Source: JAVZYK01 sp049699715 | Lineage (GTDB): Archaea; Nanobdellota; Nanobdellia; Pacearchaeales; UBA284 | Length of the DNA stretch: 64,000 nucleotides | Reading direction: 5' to 3' | NCBI GenBank assembly: GCA_049699715.1 | Contig: JBNAVB010000001.1 | Location: 6,242 to 70,241, forward strand | Part shown: one piece after another, positions 8,672 through 19,055 of the stretch | Layout of the letters: each line of letters begins with the position of its first letter | How positions within the stretch are numbered: the stretch's first letter is position 1 | Translations under genes and position numbers: made by a program | Notes under the pieces: model-generated | Told to the model about the DNA's origin: nothing | The model's input: the letters and a program-made list of their open reading frames with translations, nothing else | Database searches by the model: none

Positions 8672-9910
8672 ATGCAAGAATCTCAAATCACCTTGACAAA
8701 ACAACCATTGCTTAACATTGGGATAGTCGGGCATATAGACCATGGCAAGACCACTTTACTTTATCAGCTTACAGGGGTATGGGCTGACAAGCATAGTGAA
8801 GAGCTGAAGAGAGGCATAACAATCAAGTTAGGCTATGCTGACATAATTATCAGGAAATGTGAGAAATGTAACAAATTTATTACGGGCAAGGAATGTGAAT
8901 GCGGTGGCAAAGCTCGCGATATAGAGTATGTAAGTTTTGTTGATGCCCCCGGTCATGAGATGCTGATGGCTACTATGCTCGGAGGCGCGGCTATAATTGA
9001 TGCTGCATTGCTAGTAATTGCGGCTAATGAGCCTTTTCCTCAGCCTCAGACAAAAGAACATTTGCTCGCATTAGAAGCAAAAGGCATCAAACAGGTTATA
9101 ATTGTTCAGAACAAACTTGATTTAGTTACAAAAGAACAGGCATTGAAACAATATAAGGAGATTAGGGCGTTTATCAAAGGAACGAGTGCGGAAAATGCAG
9201 TTATCGTTCCTATATGCGCGCAACAATCCATTAATATTGATGCGCTGCTTGAAGCGATAACACAGCTAAAAGTTCCACAGAGGGATGAGAAATCCAAACC
9301 ATTGTTCTTGGTGGCTCGCTCATTTGATATCAATAAGCCAGGAACCAGGCCCAAGGATCTCCAAGGAGGTGTGTTAGGAGGCACTTTGAAGCAAGGCATT
9401 CTGAAAGTTGGCGATGAGATTGAAATCAAGCCGGGATTGTCTTCAAAAAAGCATGACCAGACAATTTACAAAACTATCAAAACTAAAATTTTAGCGATAA
9501 GGGCCGGGCATAATGATTTGAAAGAAGCTTTGCCCTCTGGCAGTTTGGCCATACAAACGAGCTTGGATCCTTTTTTGACAAAAGCGGATTCATTGGCTGG
9601 CTGCATTTCTGGTTTAGTGGGCTCGCTGCCGGAAATTGTCTATAAAATAACCATCAAAGCAAACATTTTCAAGGAAATTGTCGGAGCGAAAGAGAAAGAG
9701 GCTATCAAAATCGAGCCGCTTAAAACCAACGAGTTCTTAATGCTCAGTGCAAACACTGCTACTACCGTAGGGACTATAACAAAAATCAAGGGCAATGATA
9801 TAGAGCTTGTGTTGAAGATTCCTATAGTTCCATTTAAAGGTGAGCGAGTTGGCTTGGCTCGTAACTATCAGGGCCATTGGAGATTGATTGGCTGGGGCGA
9901 ATTGCTGTAA
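8672..9910 (+). CDS. Translation initiation factor aIF2 subunit gamma
   Basis: A 412-residue GTPase that carries initiator Met-tRNA to the small subunit as part of the aIF2 trimer. Visible are G1 GHIDHGKTTL near residue 19, a zinc knuckle with C-x2-C and C-x-C pairs (CEKCNKFITGKECECGG) near residue 65, G3 DAPGHEML, G4 NKLD and two C-terminal beta-barrel domains (for example ARSFDINKPGTRPKDLQGGV). Length is normal for archaea. A TTTAAAAG about 25 bp upstream implies a leaderless message. The alpha and beta subunits are not in this window. Confidence 0.97.
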   Translation: MQESQITLTKQPLLNIGIVGHIDHGKTTLLYQLTGVWADKHSEELKRGITIKLGYADIIIRKCEKCNKFITGKECECGGKARDIEYVSFVDAPGHEMLMATMLGGAAIIDAALLVIAANEPFPQPQTKEHLLALEAKGIKQVIIVQNKLDLVTKEQALKQYKEIRAFIKGTSAENAVIVPICAQQSINIDALLEAITQLKVPQRDEKSKPLFLVARSFDINKPGTRPKDLQGGVLGGTLKQGILKVGDEIEIKPGLSSKKHDQTIYKTIKTKILAIRAGHNDLKEALPSGSLAIQTSLDPFLTKADSLAGCISGLVGSLPEIVYKITIKANIFKEIVGAKEKEAIKIEPLKTNEFLMLSANTATTVGTITKIKGNDIELVLKIPIVPFKGERVGLARNYQGHWRLIGWGELL

Positions 9911-9969
9911 AGCAAAATATGTTTTCTCGAGCATAAATTGTTTTAAAGAAGCTTTAGTTGTTATTGTAA

Positions 9970-10352
9970 TGCCAAAATACAAATGCGGAGTTTGCGGCGA
10001 GGATGCGACTCATATTGCTGTAATTTATTATTCTTTCCCGCAGGATATAAGTGTTTCAACTGAACATTTAACTTGTTCAGACAAAAACTGCCAAGATATA
10101 ATCAGCATAGAGATAGTTGAAGGCTCGAGAAACAAGGAAGTTAGGATTTATCCCCTTAATATGAGTTCTTTAAAACAAATTCCTTATCAAGAAGAAAGAG
10201 CAAGATTAAAGGAAATTATCCTACAATGTGACTTGACTCGCGGACTCGAAAACAGAGCATCGCAGAGCTCAAGGCAAACAAAACAAGACAAATCCATTGC
10301 GAGAGAGCTAAGCCAAGGAAAATTGTTTCATACTCGCGAAGAAAGTCATTGA
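9970..10352 (+). CDS. Small protein with two Cys pairs, unknown; 3' end overlaps lgt
   Basis: From ATG 9970 the frame gives 127 residues: an N-terminal C-x2-C (YKCGVCGEDATHIAVIYY) and a later CSDKNC, possibly one zinc site, then a hydrophilic tail. The last 137 bp overlap the convergent Lgt gene. Because the Lgt frame there is a normal C-terminus, the tail of this small protein may be unselected, or the gene may end early through a frameshift. An in-frame start at 9888 lies inside aIF2-gamma and I reject it. No family recognised. Confidence 0.45.
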
Positions 10353-11010
10353 AGAAGCGGAAAAAGGAATAGAAGAGCAAGAAAAACAGAAAAAGCGAGC
10401 TAGGGTTTTCTAAAAGTTTTTTGAATCTCGTGTCGCGGCCTTTTTCTCTGATTTTTTTGAATCCAAGAAGAATAAAAAACGATGCAAGCGAGTAAAGAGA
10501 TTCATAGAGCTGCGTTGGATGTCTCGCGAAATCGTCGCCAACTTTAATTGCCCAAGGCAACTGCGATACTGAACCATAATCATCCCAGTTCAAGAAACAG
10601 CCAACTCGAGTTATTGCTATGGCGAGCAAAAGATAAGGAGCAACTAAATCAAGAATCTGTGTAAAAGTTATGTCTTTTTGCTTTCTTGTGTAAAGCCACA
10701 CAAACAACAAGCTAAGAAAAGTGCCGTAACTTGTTATTCCTCCTTGCCACGTCGCTATAATCTCAACGGGGTTTGCGATAAAATATGCAAGATGTTCCAG
10801 AACAAACACTAAACGAGGGCCAATAATTGCGCCTATCAAAACGAGCAAGGCAATATTATAGAGGTGTTTATCTTGAATTTTTTGTTTTTTGGCTTCTCGC
10901 CAGATTAACAATAAAGCTACAAGAAAGCCTATGACAAACATAAAACCCCAAGTGAACACTTTGAAGCTTCCTATCTGGAATAAAATGTGTAAGGGCTCAA
11001 ATGAAATCAT
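10216..11010 (-). CDS. lgt: Prolipoprotein diacylglyceryl transferase (Lgt)
   Basis: A 264-residue integral membrane protein with about seven membrane segments. The Lgt signatures are present: the Gly/Arg segment IIGPRLVFVLEH, TRVGCFLNWDDYG (R-x-G-C-F), and the catalytic loop ARHPTQLYES near residue 165. In bacteria Lgt moves diacylglycerol from a phospholipid to the Cys of a lipobox. This is a bacterial-type enzyme in an archaeal genome; archaeal lipids have ether-linked isoprenoid chains, so its natural lipid donor here is an open question. A lipobox-like small secreted protein lies at 19056-19367. The gene converges with 9970-10352, overlapping by 137 bp. Confidence 0.9.
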   Translation of the reverse strand: MISFEPLHILFQIGSFKVFTWGFMFVIGFLVALLLIWREAKKQKIQDKHLYNIALLVLIGAIIGPRLVFVLEHLAYFIANPVEIIATWQGGITSYGTFLSLLFVWLYTRKQKDITFTQILDLVAPYLLLAIAITRVGCFLNWDDYGSVSQLPWAIKVGDDFARHPTQLYESLYSLASFFILLGFKKIREKGRDTRFKKLLENPSSLFLFFLLFYSFFRFFNDFLREYETIFLGLALSQWICLVLFALSSAMLCFRVRESSHIVG

Positions 11011-11117
11011 AAAATAAAAAAAGAAAAGGGCTATAAAAAGTTATCTTTTAATTTTATTTGTTCAGTATTCTGAATAAAATTTGTAAAAATAATGAAAATA
11101 TCATCGATATCTTGAAA

Positions 11118-11181
11118 ATACTAAAAGACAGGTAAAATACTAAGGGACAGATAAAAAATTTTCAGACAATTGCAGACAATT
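11118..11181. repeat. Short tandem repeats in the gap upstream of lgt
   Basis: Two adjacent imperfect 19-bp units (ATACTAAAAGACAGGTAAA then ATACTAAGGGACAGATAAA) at 11118-11155, followed by two adjacent 10-bp units beginning CAGACAATT at 11163-11182. They lie in the 214-bp gap between the 5' end of lgt and the 3' end of the coiled-coil gene. The rest of the gap is AT-rich without other visible features. Binding sites or random microrepeats are both possible. Confidence 0.5.
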
Positions 11182-11224
11182 TCGTCGTAGGAACTTCAAA
11201 AAGCTAAGCAATTACTTTTATCTT

Positions 11225-11470
11225 TTATTTTTCTCCTAGCCATATTTTTTCGAGCTGTTCTTTTTGATAGCGCAATTTCTCATATTTCTTTTTATATTCC
11301 TCAAGTTCAGATGAATAACCTTGTTTCTCTAATTCAACTATTCTTTTTAAAAAAATTTCTTCTGGTTCGGAGTTATAAACAGCCGGAGCTTTCAAACTTC
11401 TTTTCATGGCTCCAAGCAATTCAGTCAACTCTGCTTTGAGTTCTTTCGGCAATTTTTGTTTTGATTCCAT
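11225..11470 (-). CDS. Small coiled-coil protein, unknown
   Basis: An 81-residue, highly charged protein. Residues about 45-80 (ELEKQGYSSELEEYKKKYEK and on) have heptad-like Leu/Tyr spacing expected of a coiled coil. No family recognised. It is divergent from the metallopeptidase operon; the 114-bp gap contains the shared promoter element, so the two units may be regulated together. Confidence 0.5.
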   Translation of the reverse strand: MESKQKLPKELKAELTELLGAMKRSLKAPAVYNSEPEEIFLKRIVELEKQGYSSELEEYKKKYEKLRYQKEQLEKIWLGEK

Positions 11471-11522
11471 TTAATTTAAGTTTCCTTTGAGTTTTATATA
11501 GTTATTATACTACTATCAGATA

Positions 11523-11546
11523 GTAACAAATAGAAAGATTTAAATA
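11523..11546 (+). promoter_or_regulatory. BRE/TATA promoter with upstream GTAACAAAT element and inverted repeat
   Basis: GTAACAAAT, then AGAAAGA (BRE-like), then TTTAAATA (TATA). Just upstream, ACTATCAGATAGT forms a near-perfect inverted repeat overlapping the start of the element, which would suit an operator. The predicted transcription start (about 25 bp on) is some 14 nt before the ATG at 11585. Confidence 0.55.
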
Positions 11547-11584
11547 GGGGTTTTGCCTCTATATTTTATAATAATTGATATAAA

Positions 11585-11959
11585 ATGGCAGAACAAGTCT
11601 TACATTATTTTGGAAGAAAAGTTTGGAGAAGAATCTTAGAGGAAACCTTAGAGGATTATGACATACAATACAAAAAAGGGCCTTTTTATATAAAAGAAGA
11701 AGAACTGAGAACAAAGAATCATAGATATCGTACTGATAATGGATATATCGATGATGAAAAGGGGATTATTGTTATTAACTGTGATTTGCCAAGAGATGAA
11801 AGAGAGATAACTCTGAATCATGAGCTGATCCATGGGAGATATCCAAATTTAAGCGAAAAGAAAGTGGAAAATTTGGCTCTGGAATTGTTCAACAAATATC
11901 AAATTGGTTATGATTTTTATAAATCGAGAAAACAAAAAACGAAAGGCAAAGAAAAATGA
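11585..11959 (+). CDS. ImmA/IrrE-like zinc metallopeptidase, small
   Basis: A 124-residue protein with the zinc-binding catalytic motif HELIH (in LNHELIHGRYPNLSEKKVE, near residues 79-97) followed by a Glu-containing helix (ENLALELF) that can provide the third ligand, as in the DUF955/ImmA/IrrE family. These proteases usually cut a repressor or stress regulator. The N-terminal part is a small alpha/beta region. Its stop codon overlaps the next gene's ATG by four bases (ATGA), implying translational coupling, so its substrate or partner may be the 435-residue coiled-coil protein. No Xre-type repressor is adjacent, which is unlike phage ImmA/ImmR pairs. Confidence 0.65.
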   Translation: MAEQVLHYFGRKVWRRILEETLEDYDIQYKKGPFYIKEEELRTKNHRYRTDNGYIDDEKGIIVINCDLPRDEREITLNHELIHGRYPNLSEKKVENLALELFNKYQIGYDFYKSRKQKTKGKEK

Positions 11960-13263
11960 GCAAAGAAAGAGAATTGAAAAGGAAACTGAAAAGTTGTTAT
12001 AGAATTATTGAAAACGCGCAAAAGGATAGTGAGAAATATACCCTAAATGGCATTTTTAGAATGCTAGATGATCTTTATGAGGCGAAAAAAAAGATAGTTG
12101 AAATAGAAAAGGATTTGTCCCCATTCTCTCGGCCGCATCCACTTTTGGGTTTCTTTATAGGCATTGATGCCGGAAGCTCTAAAGAGCTGGAAGAACTAGG
12201 AATTCAGAGTAATAAACAAATTTTAGATAGTGTAGTAGCAAATGAAATTTTGAATAGGATAATTAACTATAACAAAGGAGCATTCCAAAATTTTGATGAA
12301 CATTTAGAGTTTTTTTTAATGCAGAAGGATCCAGAAAGATTAAAAAGCAAAAGGAAAGAGAAAAAAAGTTTTTTTGATTTTTTGAGGGGGAATAAGAATA
12401 GCCAGATTGAAGATGAAAATGAAGATAAAAATGGGAAATACACGCTTAAAAATATTTTAGAAGAAAAATTTGAACTTAATAAAGAAAAATTAAAAAACTA
12501 TTTTAATAATTTTGTAGAGCACTACTATGCTGCTCTAACAACCAATTTAAAGAAATTGTCTGGAGAACTGAATGAATTAACACTTTTAGAAGAATTCGAT
12601 TTCCTAAAGAAAATTTTAGATAAATTGAAAGAAATAGGCCTCGAAAAAAAGGTATATGTAAAGGAAGGGACTAAAGAAAGATACCTTGAGGATAAAGAAA
12701 TCTTGGATATGGCAATTAGTTATGCTGAAAAGGAGTTGTCTTTTATAGAAAAAAATATTTTTTTAATTAATGACTATAATTTTGAAAAATTTTTCTTTCA
12801 AGACGAAGTTCAAGAGCATTATGATTTCCTGAAAGATTTTGTCAAGGAACACAATGATGGGAGTTATGTTAACCTTGTTGAAAGAATAAATAAAATTGGT
12901 GAAATTGTAGAAGTTAAGAAGAAAGACTTTTCAGAAAAATTGGGGAAAGTTCAGGATGGGCTTGAAAAAAGAGCTTTGGAAGAAGCAACTAAAGGAAATT
13001 CTTATTATAAGTCGGTGCTCAACGAATTTATTGGCCTTTCAATCAAATATAGCAAGGTTTTAGAAGAAGATGATAAAGAAATTGGAATTTTACCTAATCT
13101 TTATGATCCGGATGTTCACATTTCCGTAAATAATAAAAATCAAGGAGGAGTTTTGCCTCTCTATGGTCTTTATAAGAATTCCGGGGAGGGGAGTCTTGTT
13201 AGAACAGTTTTAGATATTGAACTAAACTACATAAGAAATAAAAATAAAACTCATGATAATTGA
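11956..13263 (+). CDS. Large coiled-coil protein coupled to the metallopeptidase, unknown
   Basis: A 435-residue, Lys/Glu-rich protein that is mostly helical by composition. A less charged patch near residues 53-75 (SRPHPLLGFFIGIDAGSS) and a Gly/Pro-containing C-terminus (NNKNQGGVLPLYGLYKNSGE) interrupt long helices. There is no signal peptide or clear membrane segment and I do not recognise the family. It overlaps the metallopeptidase gene by four bases and is almost certainly in the same operon. It ends 160 bp before the rRNA promoter. Scaffold, effector or protease substrate are all possible roles, and none is shown by the sequence. Confidence 0.55.
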   Translation: MSKERELKRKLKSCYRIIENAQKDSEKYTLNGIFRMLDDLYEAKKKIVEIEKDLSPFSRPHPLLGFFIGIDAGSSKELEELGIQSNKQILDSVVANEILNRIINYNKGAFQNFDEHLEFFLMQKDPERLKSKRKEKKSFFDFLRGNKNSQIEDENEDKNGKYTLKNILEEKFELNKEKLKNYFNNFVEHYYAALTTNLKKLSGELNELTLLEEFDFLKKILDKLKEIGLEKKVYVKEGTKERYLEDKEILDMAISYAEKELSFIEKNIFLINDYNFEKFFFQDEVQEHYDFLKDFVKEHNDGSYVNLVERINKIGEIVEVKKKDFSEKLGKVQDGLEKRALEEATKGNSYYKSVLNEFIGLSIKYSKVLEEDDKEIGILPNLYDPDVHISVNNKNQGGVLPLYGLYKNSGEGSLVRTVLDIELNYIRNKNKTHDN

Positions 13264-13423
13264 ATGAATAGTAATTGAAGGAATTGTTTTTAGAGGTGTG
13301 CTGCATGATCTATTCTATATGATTTATTCGGATTTTAATTCTCAAACGCTACTTATTATCTAGTGTGTTAATAATCTTTGAAAATTAATAATTATTGAAA
13401 ACCATGCACCAGTGAAAAACCAG

Positions 13424-13439
13424 CGAAAGCTTTATAAAT
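13424..13439 (+). promoter_or_regulatory. rRNA operon promoter
   Basis: GCGAAAG (BRE) followed by CTTTATAAA (TATA) lies about 205 bp before the 16S gene in a stretch without protein genes (13264-13643). This is the strongest BRE/TATA match in the gap and probably drives the 16S - tRNA-Ala - 23S transcript. The region before it (13264-13423) shows nothing else I can name. Confidence 0.7.
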
Positions 13440-13582
13440 TATAAACGCGCGTGGATTATACTAAAATGTCACGAATGAGTGCCTTAATAGTCATACAAGT
13501 TAAGGTATGATGTTGTAATGGCAGTTATTCGTGAACTCGACGATTCTTTTAGAATAATGTAAGAATTAAGTTAATGAGATGG

Positions 13583-13608
13583 GACAATTGCGGCTCAATT
13601 GTCTTTTT
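13583..13608 (+). other. Hairpin in the rRNA leader followed by a T-run
   Basis: GACAATTG and CAATTGTC form an 8-bp stem with a 5-nt loop, directly followed by TTTTT. It lies about 35 bp before the 16S start. It could be a processing element or an attenuator-like structure in the leader; a true terminator here would block the rRNA operon, so I favour processing. Confidence 0.5.
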
Positions 13609-13643
13609 CGATGACTTGCTTAATGATTGCGACACCCAAATTA

Positions 13644-15100
<1,457 letters not shown>

Positions 15101-15102
<2 letters not shown>

Positions 15103-15132
15103 TAAATTTTCTTTAAAAAAAGAAAATTTATA
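15101..15132 (+). other. Hairpin abutting the 16S 3' end
   Basis: TATAAATTTTCTTT and its exact complement AAAGAAAATTTATA form a 14-bp stem with a short A-rich loop, beginning right at the anti-Shine-Dalgarno end. Archaeal 16S is normally flanked by two arms that pair with each other across the gene; here the 3' flank pairs with itself. Confidence 0.7.
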
Positions 15133-15295
15133 TGGCAAATAAAATTAAAAAATCGGAGATAGTCGATAGCGAGACTGCCTTTACAACAAATTTTTTAGGA
15201 AAGAAAAGTTAATTAAGGAAGCACCTAAAAAAATTTTATCAATAAAAAATCAAAAAATAAAAACTTTAAAAAGCTACAAGCTCTGAAAATAAGGA

Positions 15296-15404
15296 GGGCC
15301 TGTAGTTCAGCGGTAGAATGCCTCCCTTGCACGTGAGGGAAGTGTCCCTTCACAACTCTCACTAAGAACGGAGGAGGTCGTGGGTTCGATTCCCACCGGG
15401 TCCA
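15296..15404 (+). tRNA. tRNA-Ala (TGC) with a 37-nt intron
   Basis: Acceptor GGGCCTG pairs with CGGGTCC (two G-T wobbles) and the discriminator is A; CCA is not encoded. The anticodon stem CCTCC/GGAGG encloses loop CTTGCAC once an intron at 15332-15368 is removed. The intron sits at the canonical 37/38 site; its ends (GTGAG and CTCAC) pair, giving the second helix of a bulge-helix-bulge. T-stem GTGGG/CCCAC is intact. It lies between 16S and 23S, the usual archaeal place for tRNA-Ala. Confidence 0.93.
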
Positions 15405-15744
15405 TAATTTTCTACTGCTCTACTGCATGACAATATACGAGAGAGAAATCATGTTCATCAGCAACGTCGGAAACGTTGCAATTCTTCAGATGAATCACAA
15501 AATATGACGCTGGTAAGTGTAACTTGCCGGCCGAGTTGATGCTTAGAAAATCTTTTAGGAAAAGATTTCCCAAGAAAATGAAACTTTTCTGAGCGCCGAA
15601 AATCTTTGATTTTCGAGCGTATCAAAAGAAATCTTTCCTGAAAAGGCAAATGAGATATCATAGTAAGAAAGCACAACAACTAGACATAAGTCTTTTTCAT
15701 CTTCGAAAAAGATTTATCAAAGTGGTTGGAAGCGTTAAGCTTGA
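15405..15744 (+). other. 16S-23S spacer, 5' part of the 23S processing stem
   Basis: No gene is visible here. ATCATAGTAAGAAAGCACAA at 15657-15676 is complementary, apart from one extra base, to TTGTGCATTTCTTACTATGAT at 18652-18672 after the 23S, and TTGGAAGC at 15726-15733 is complementary to GCTTCCAA at 18636-18643. These arms would bring the 23S ends together as the processing stem. Several local hairpins (for example AATCTTTTAGGAAAAGATT) fill the rest. Confidence 0.8.
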
Positions 15745-18625
15745 TTAATTTATTAAACTGCTAGACGGATGACTTGGCTTAGATTGTGATGAAGGACGCG
15801 GCAAGCTGCGATAAGCTTGAGGGAGCCGCATGCAGGCTTTGATCTCAAGGTCTCCGAATCTGAAACAGATTGTTCGAAGAGAACAATATTCTTTGAGAAA
15901 GCATACGCTGGGAATTGAAACATCTTAGTACCGGCAGGAAAAGAAAATAATAATGATTCCCTTATTAGCAGCGAGCGAAGAGGGAACAAGGCAAACCGAA
16001 TCCGCTAGGGAAACTTAGCGGAGATGTGGAGTTGGCCGGGTTACACCTAAGGTCATTGAGTTGAAGTCTCCTGGAAAGGAGCGCCGTAGAGAGTGATAGC
16101 CTCGTAAACAGGATGATTATGGTGAGTGCCCGTGTCCAAGAGTAGCGCGTCCCGGTTAGGACGCGTGAATATGGTTCTACTAAGAACTAACTTTAAATAT
16201 GAATCTAAGACCGATAGCGCACTAGTACCGTGAGGGAATGTTGAAAAGTACTTCTAGCGAAGAGTGCAAAGACCTGAAATCTAGCAGTTATAGTCAGTTA
16301 CTGCTCTCTACGGAGAGTTGTAACATACGTTTTGGAAAACGGGCCAAGGAGTTGATGTGAGTGGCAAGGTTAAGTTGCTATGCAACGGAACCAAAGCGAA
16401 AGCGAATGTTCGTATCGCAAGAAAGGAACAGTGTATGAAAATGCATTAGTCACTAGCATCAGACCTGAAACCAGGTGATCTACTCGCGAGCAGGATGAAG
16501 CTTCCCTAACGGGGAGTGGAGGTCCGAACAAGTGCTATGGGCAAGTGCTTTGATGACTTGTGAGTAGGGGTGAAAAGCCAATCTAACCTGGCGATGGCTG
16601 GTTCCTGCTGAAATATACTTTAGTATAGCCTCTTGTTAGTTGGCTATCATGGTAGAGCGACGGATGGGACATGCAGGCAAGTTTTCTTGTCGGTGTCCTT
16701 TCCAACTCCGAATGTGGTAGCAACGCAGCAAGGGAAACAGGTGTGCGGGGTAAGCTTGTACACCGAAACCGGAACAACGGAGACTAGAGTTAAGGTCCCA
16801 AAATGTTAACTAAGTGCTTTTGAAAGGAGTCTTGATTCTGAGACAGTTGGGAGGTAGGCTCAGAGGCAGCCACCCTTTAAAGAAAGCGTAACAGCTCACC
16901 TATCGAGAATCAGGGCACTGAAGATTGACGGGGCTAAGTTAACTACCGAGACTCTTGTGTTTTTCCTTCGGGAAAAACAGGTAAGCAGGCGTGCTGTCTG
17001 GGCAGAAGCCTCTTCGTAAGAAGGGGTGGACCGGATAGTAACGAGAATCTTGGCATTAGTAGGATCATACTTACGTGAGAGCCGTAAGGGTCGTAAGAGC
17101 TAGGGTTCCTCGACAATATCGATTAGTCGAGGGTTAGTCGATCCTAACTGTGTACTTAACTGATACACGGGAAAATGGGGGGCATGTTAATATTCATGCG
17201 CTGCCTAGCATCGTTAAAGTTTTCGAGGACACTTCGAGATAAACAGAGTGTATCTGCAAAGACATTTCTTGCAAGAAGATTGTGGAGTATCGTAATGATG
17301 AGAAACGATTGAATTGCGAGAACGAAAGTCTGTTGATTCTTGGAGTCCGTGAAAAGTCGAAAATGAAGATGTTAGGCAATCGTACCTAGAACTTGCACTG
17401 GTGCTCTTGCTGAGAAGGCAAAGATCTGCAAGCTTAAAGCTGGTAAGGGAATTCGGCATATTGGTCCTGTAGCTTCGGTAGAAGGGATGCCTATATTCGT
17501 GTTTAGAAATTCTTAGATGCGAAGGTAGGTTGCAATAACAAGGATCGCCCGACTGTTTATCAAAAACGTAGCCAAGTGCTAGGCCGAAAGGCTTCGTACA
17601 CTTGGTGAGACCTGCCCAGTCGCGGTGTTTAAAACTCCTTTTCAAGGGAGCTAAGACCCGTGAAACGGCGGGCCTAACTGTGAGGCTCTTAAGGTAGCGT
17701 AATACCTTGTCGTCTGAATGGCGACTTGCATGAATGGTTTAACGAGGTGGTCACTGTCCCTACCAGCGAGCTTCCGAACCTCTCATCCTGGTGCAAAGAC
17801 CAGGGACGTCTAGTGGGAAGCGAAGACCTTGTGGACCTTTACTGCAACTTGTAGTTGTTTTTTGTAATGAAATGCATAGAGTAGCTAGGAGAGATGAAGC
17901 GTAGCTTTGGCGAGGCGGATCGAAAGTGTAACACTAGCTATTTTTTTACAAGAGACTCACTTGAAAAAGGACAGCTACTGGCGGGCAGTTTGGCTGGGGC
18001 GGCACCCTTCCGAAAAGATATCGGAAGGGCCCAATGGTGAGCTCAGCGTAGTTGGAAACTATGTGTAGAGTGCAGAGGCAAAAGCTCGCCTGACTGTGAC
18101 TCGCAAAGAGAGAGTCGCAGATACGAAAGTAGGGCTCAGCGAACCTTGATGCTCCTTTAGTGGGAGCTCAATGTGACAGAAAAGGTACCCCAAGGATAAC
18201 AGGCTTGTCGCACCCGATAGTCCATATTGACGGTGCGGTTTGGTACATCGCCGTCGGCTCTTCCTATCCTGGCTGTGCACAAGCAGCCAAGGGTGTCGGG
18301 GTTCACGCATTAAAAGGGATCGTTAGCTGGGTTAAGAACGTCGCGAGACAGTTTGTTTGATATCTACTAGACGTGTTGTTGCCTGAGTGGAAGAAGCAAG
18401 TAGTACGAGAGGAACCTTGCTTCGAAGCCTCTGGTTTAGCGGTTGTCCTTATCGGGCAGGCCGCGCAGCTACGCTTTGACTGATAAGAGCTGAAAGCATC
18501 TAAGCTCGAAGCAGCCCGCAAAAATAGGCAACTAAGGCCGTTGAAGAAAACAACGTTGATAGAGTTGGGGTGTAAGGCCAAAGGCAACGATGGTTTCAGC
18601 CCGCAACTACTAAAAGCCTCTTTTT
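15745..18625 (+). rRNA. 23S ribosomal RNA
   Basis: Begins near CTGCTAGACGGATGACTTGG (5' domain) and runs through GATGAAGGACGCGGCAAGCTG, the peptidyl-transferase region GTAGCGTAATACCTTGTCG near 17695, GTACCCCAAGGATAACAGGC near 18183 (the loop around A2451) and the sarcin-ricin loop AGTACGAGAGGAACC near 18400. About 2880 nt, normal for archaea, with no intron or large insertion recognised. Ends are approximate and inferred from the flanking complementary arms. The operon stops here: I see no 5S sequence downstream. Confidence 0.95.
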
Positions 18626-18652
18626 AACAAGTAAGGCTTCCAATCATCACAT

Positions 18653-18672
18653 TGTGCATTTCTTACTATGAT
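18653..18672 (+). other. 3' arm of the 23S processing stem
   Basis: TGTGCATTTCTTACTATGAT pairs with 15657-15676 before the 23S. The whole stretch 18626-18717 holds only this arm, the shorter GCTTCCAA arm and an AT-rich tail ending in A/T runs. Confidence 0.75.
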
Positions 18673-18717
18673 GTCGATGCTTTTTTGATTTTTTAAATTA
18701 CTAAAGAAGAAAAATTT

Positions 18718-19038
18718 TTAGATGAACCTTCTAACTTTCTTAATCGTTCCTGAAACTCCTACACATTCTAAATCTGTAAGAGTGAGAGAAGCTTTAACCT
18801 TATCAACCAATTTTGTAACAATGCTGATTATAGCATAATTTTTCCTGAGTTCTATAAAGAGCACTCCCGCTTTAGCATAGCCATAAATGCCGATGAAATC
18901 CAAGATTGCCTTGTCTATCTTCTCTTTCAACTCGTTTTCGTTCAGCACTTTTTTTGACTTGATGACAAGATAATGCCTTTTCTCTCGCAATGTTGGCAAA
19001 AGTTTAAGTTTTTTCTCGATTGGTTTCTGTTTCTTCAT
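18718..19038 (-). CDS. rnp2: RNase P protein component 2 (Pop5/Rnp2)
   Basis: A 106-residue protein of the Rpp14/Pop5 family, which with Rpp30 activates the catalytic RNA of archaeal RNase P for tRNA 5' maturation. The conserved LPTLREKRHYLVIK near the N-terminus, IGIYGYAKAGVLFIE in the middle and CVGVSGTIKKVRRF at the end span the family. I take the ATG at 19038, which is downstream of the preceding gene's stop (19056); earlier in-frame ATGs would overlap that gene. It is last of three minus-strand genes (22749 to 18718) and ends close to the 23S. Confidence 0.88.
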   Translation of the reverse strand: MKKQKPIEKKLKLLPTLREKRHYLVIKSKKVLNENELKEKIDKAILDFIGIYGYAKAGVLFIELRKNYAIISIVTKLVDKVKASLTLTDLECVGVSGTIKKVRRFI

Positions 19039-19055
19039 TTTTTCTTTTTTTATTT

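Noticed and set aside
9888..9969. A longer N-terminus for the small Cys protein
   Set aside because: The extra 27 residues overlap the aIF2-gamma end and have no homology-like features; ATG 9970 is the better start.
13583..13608. An intrinsic terminator before 16S
   Set aside because: The hairpin with five T lies inside the rRNA leader after the only strong promoter seen; termination here would silence the operon, so processing is likelier.
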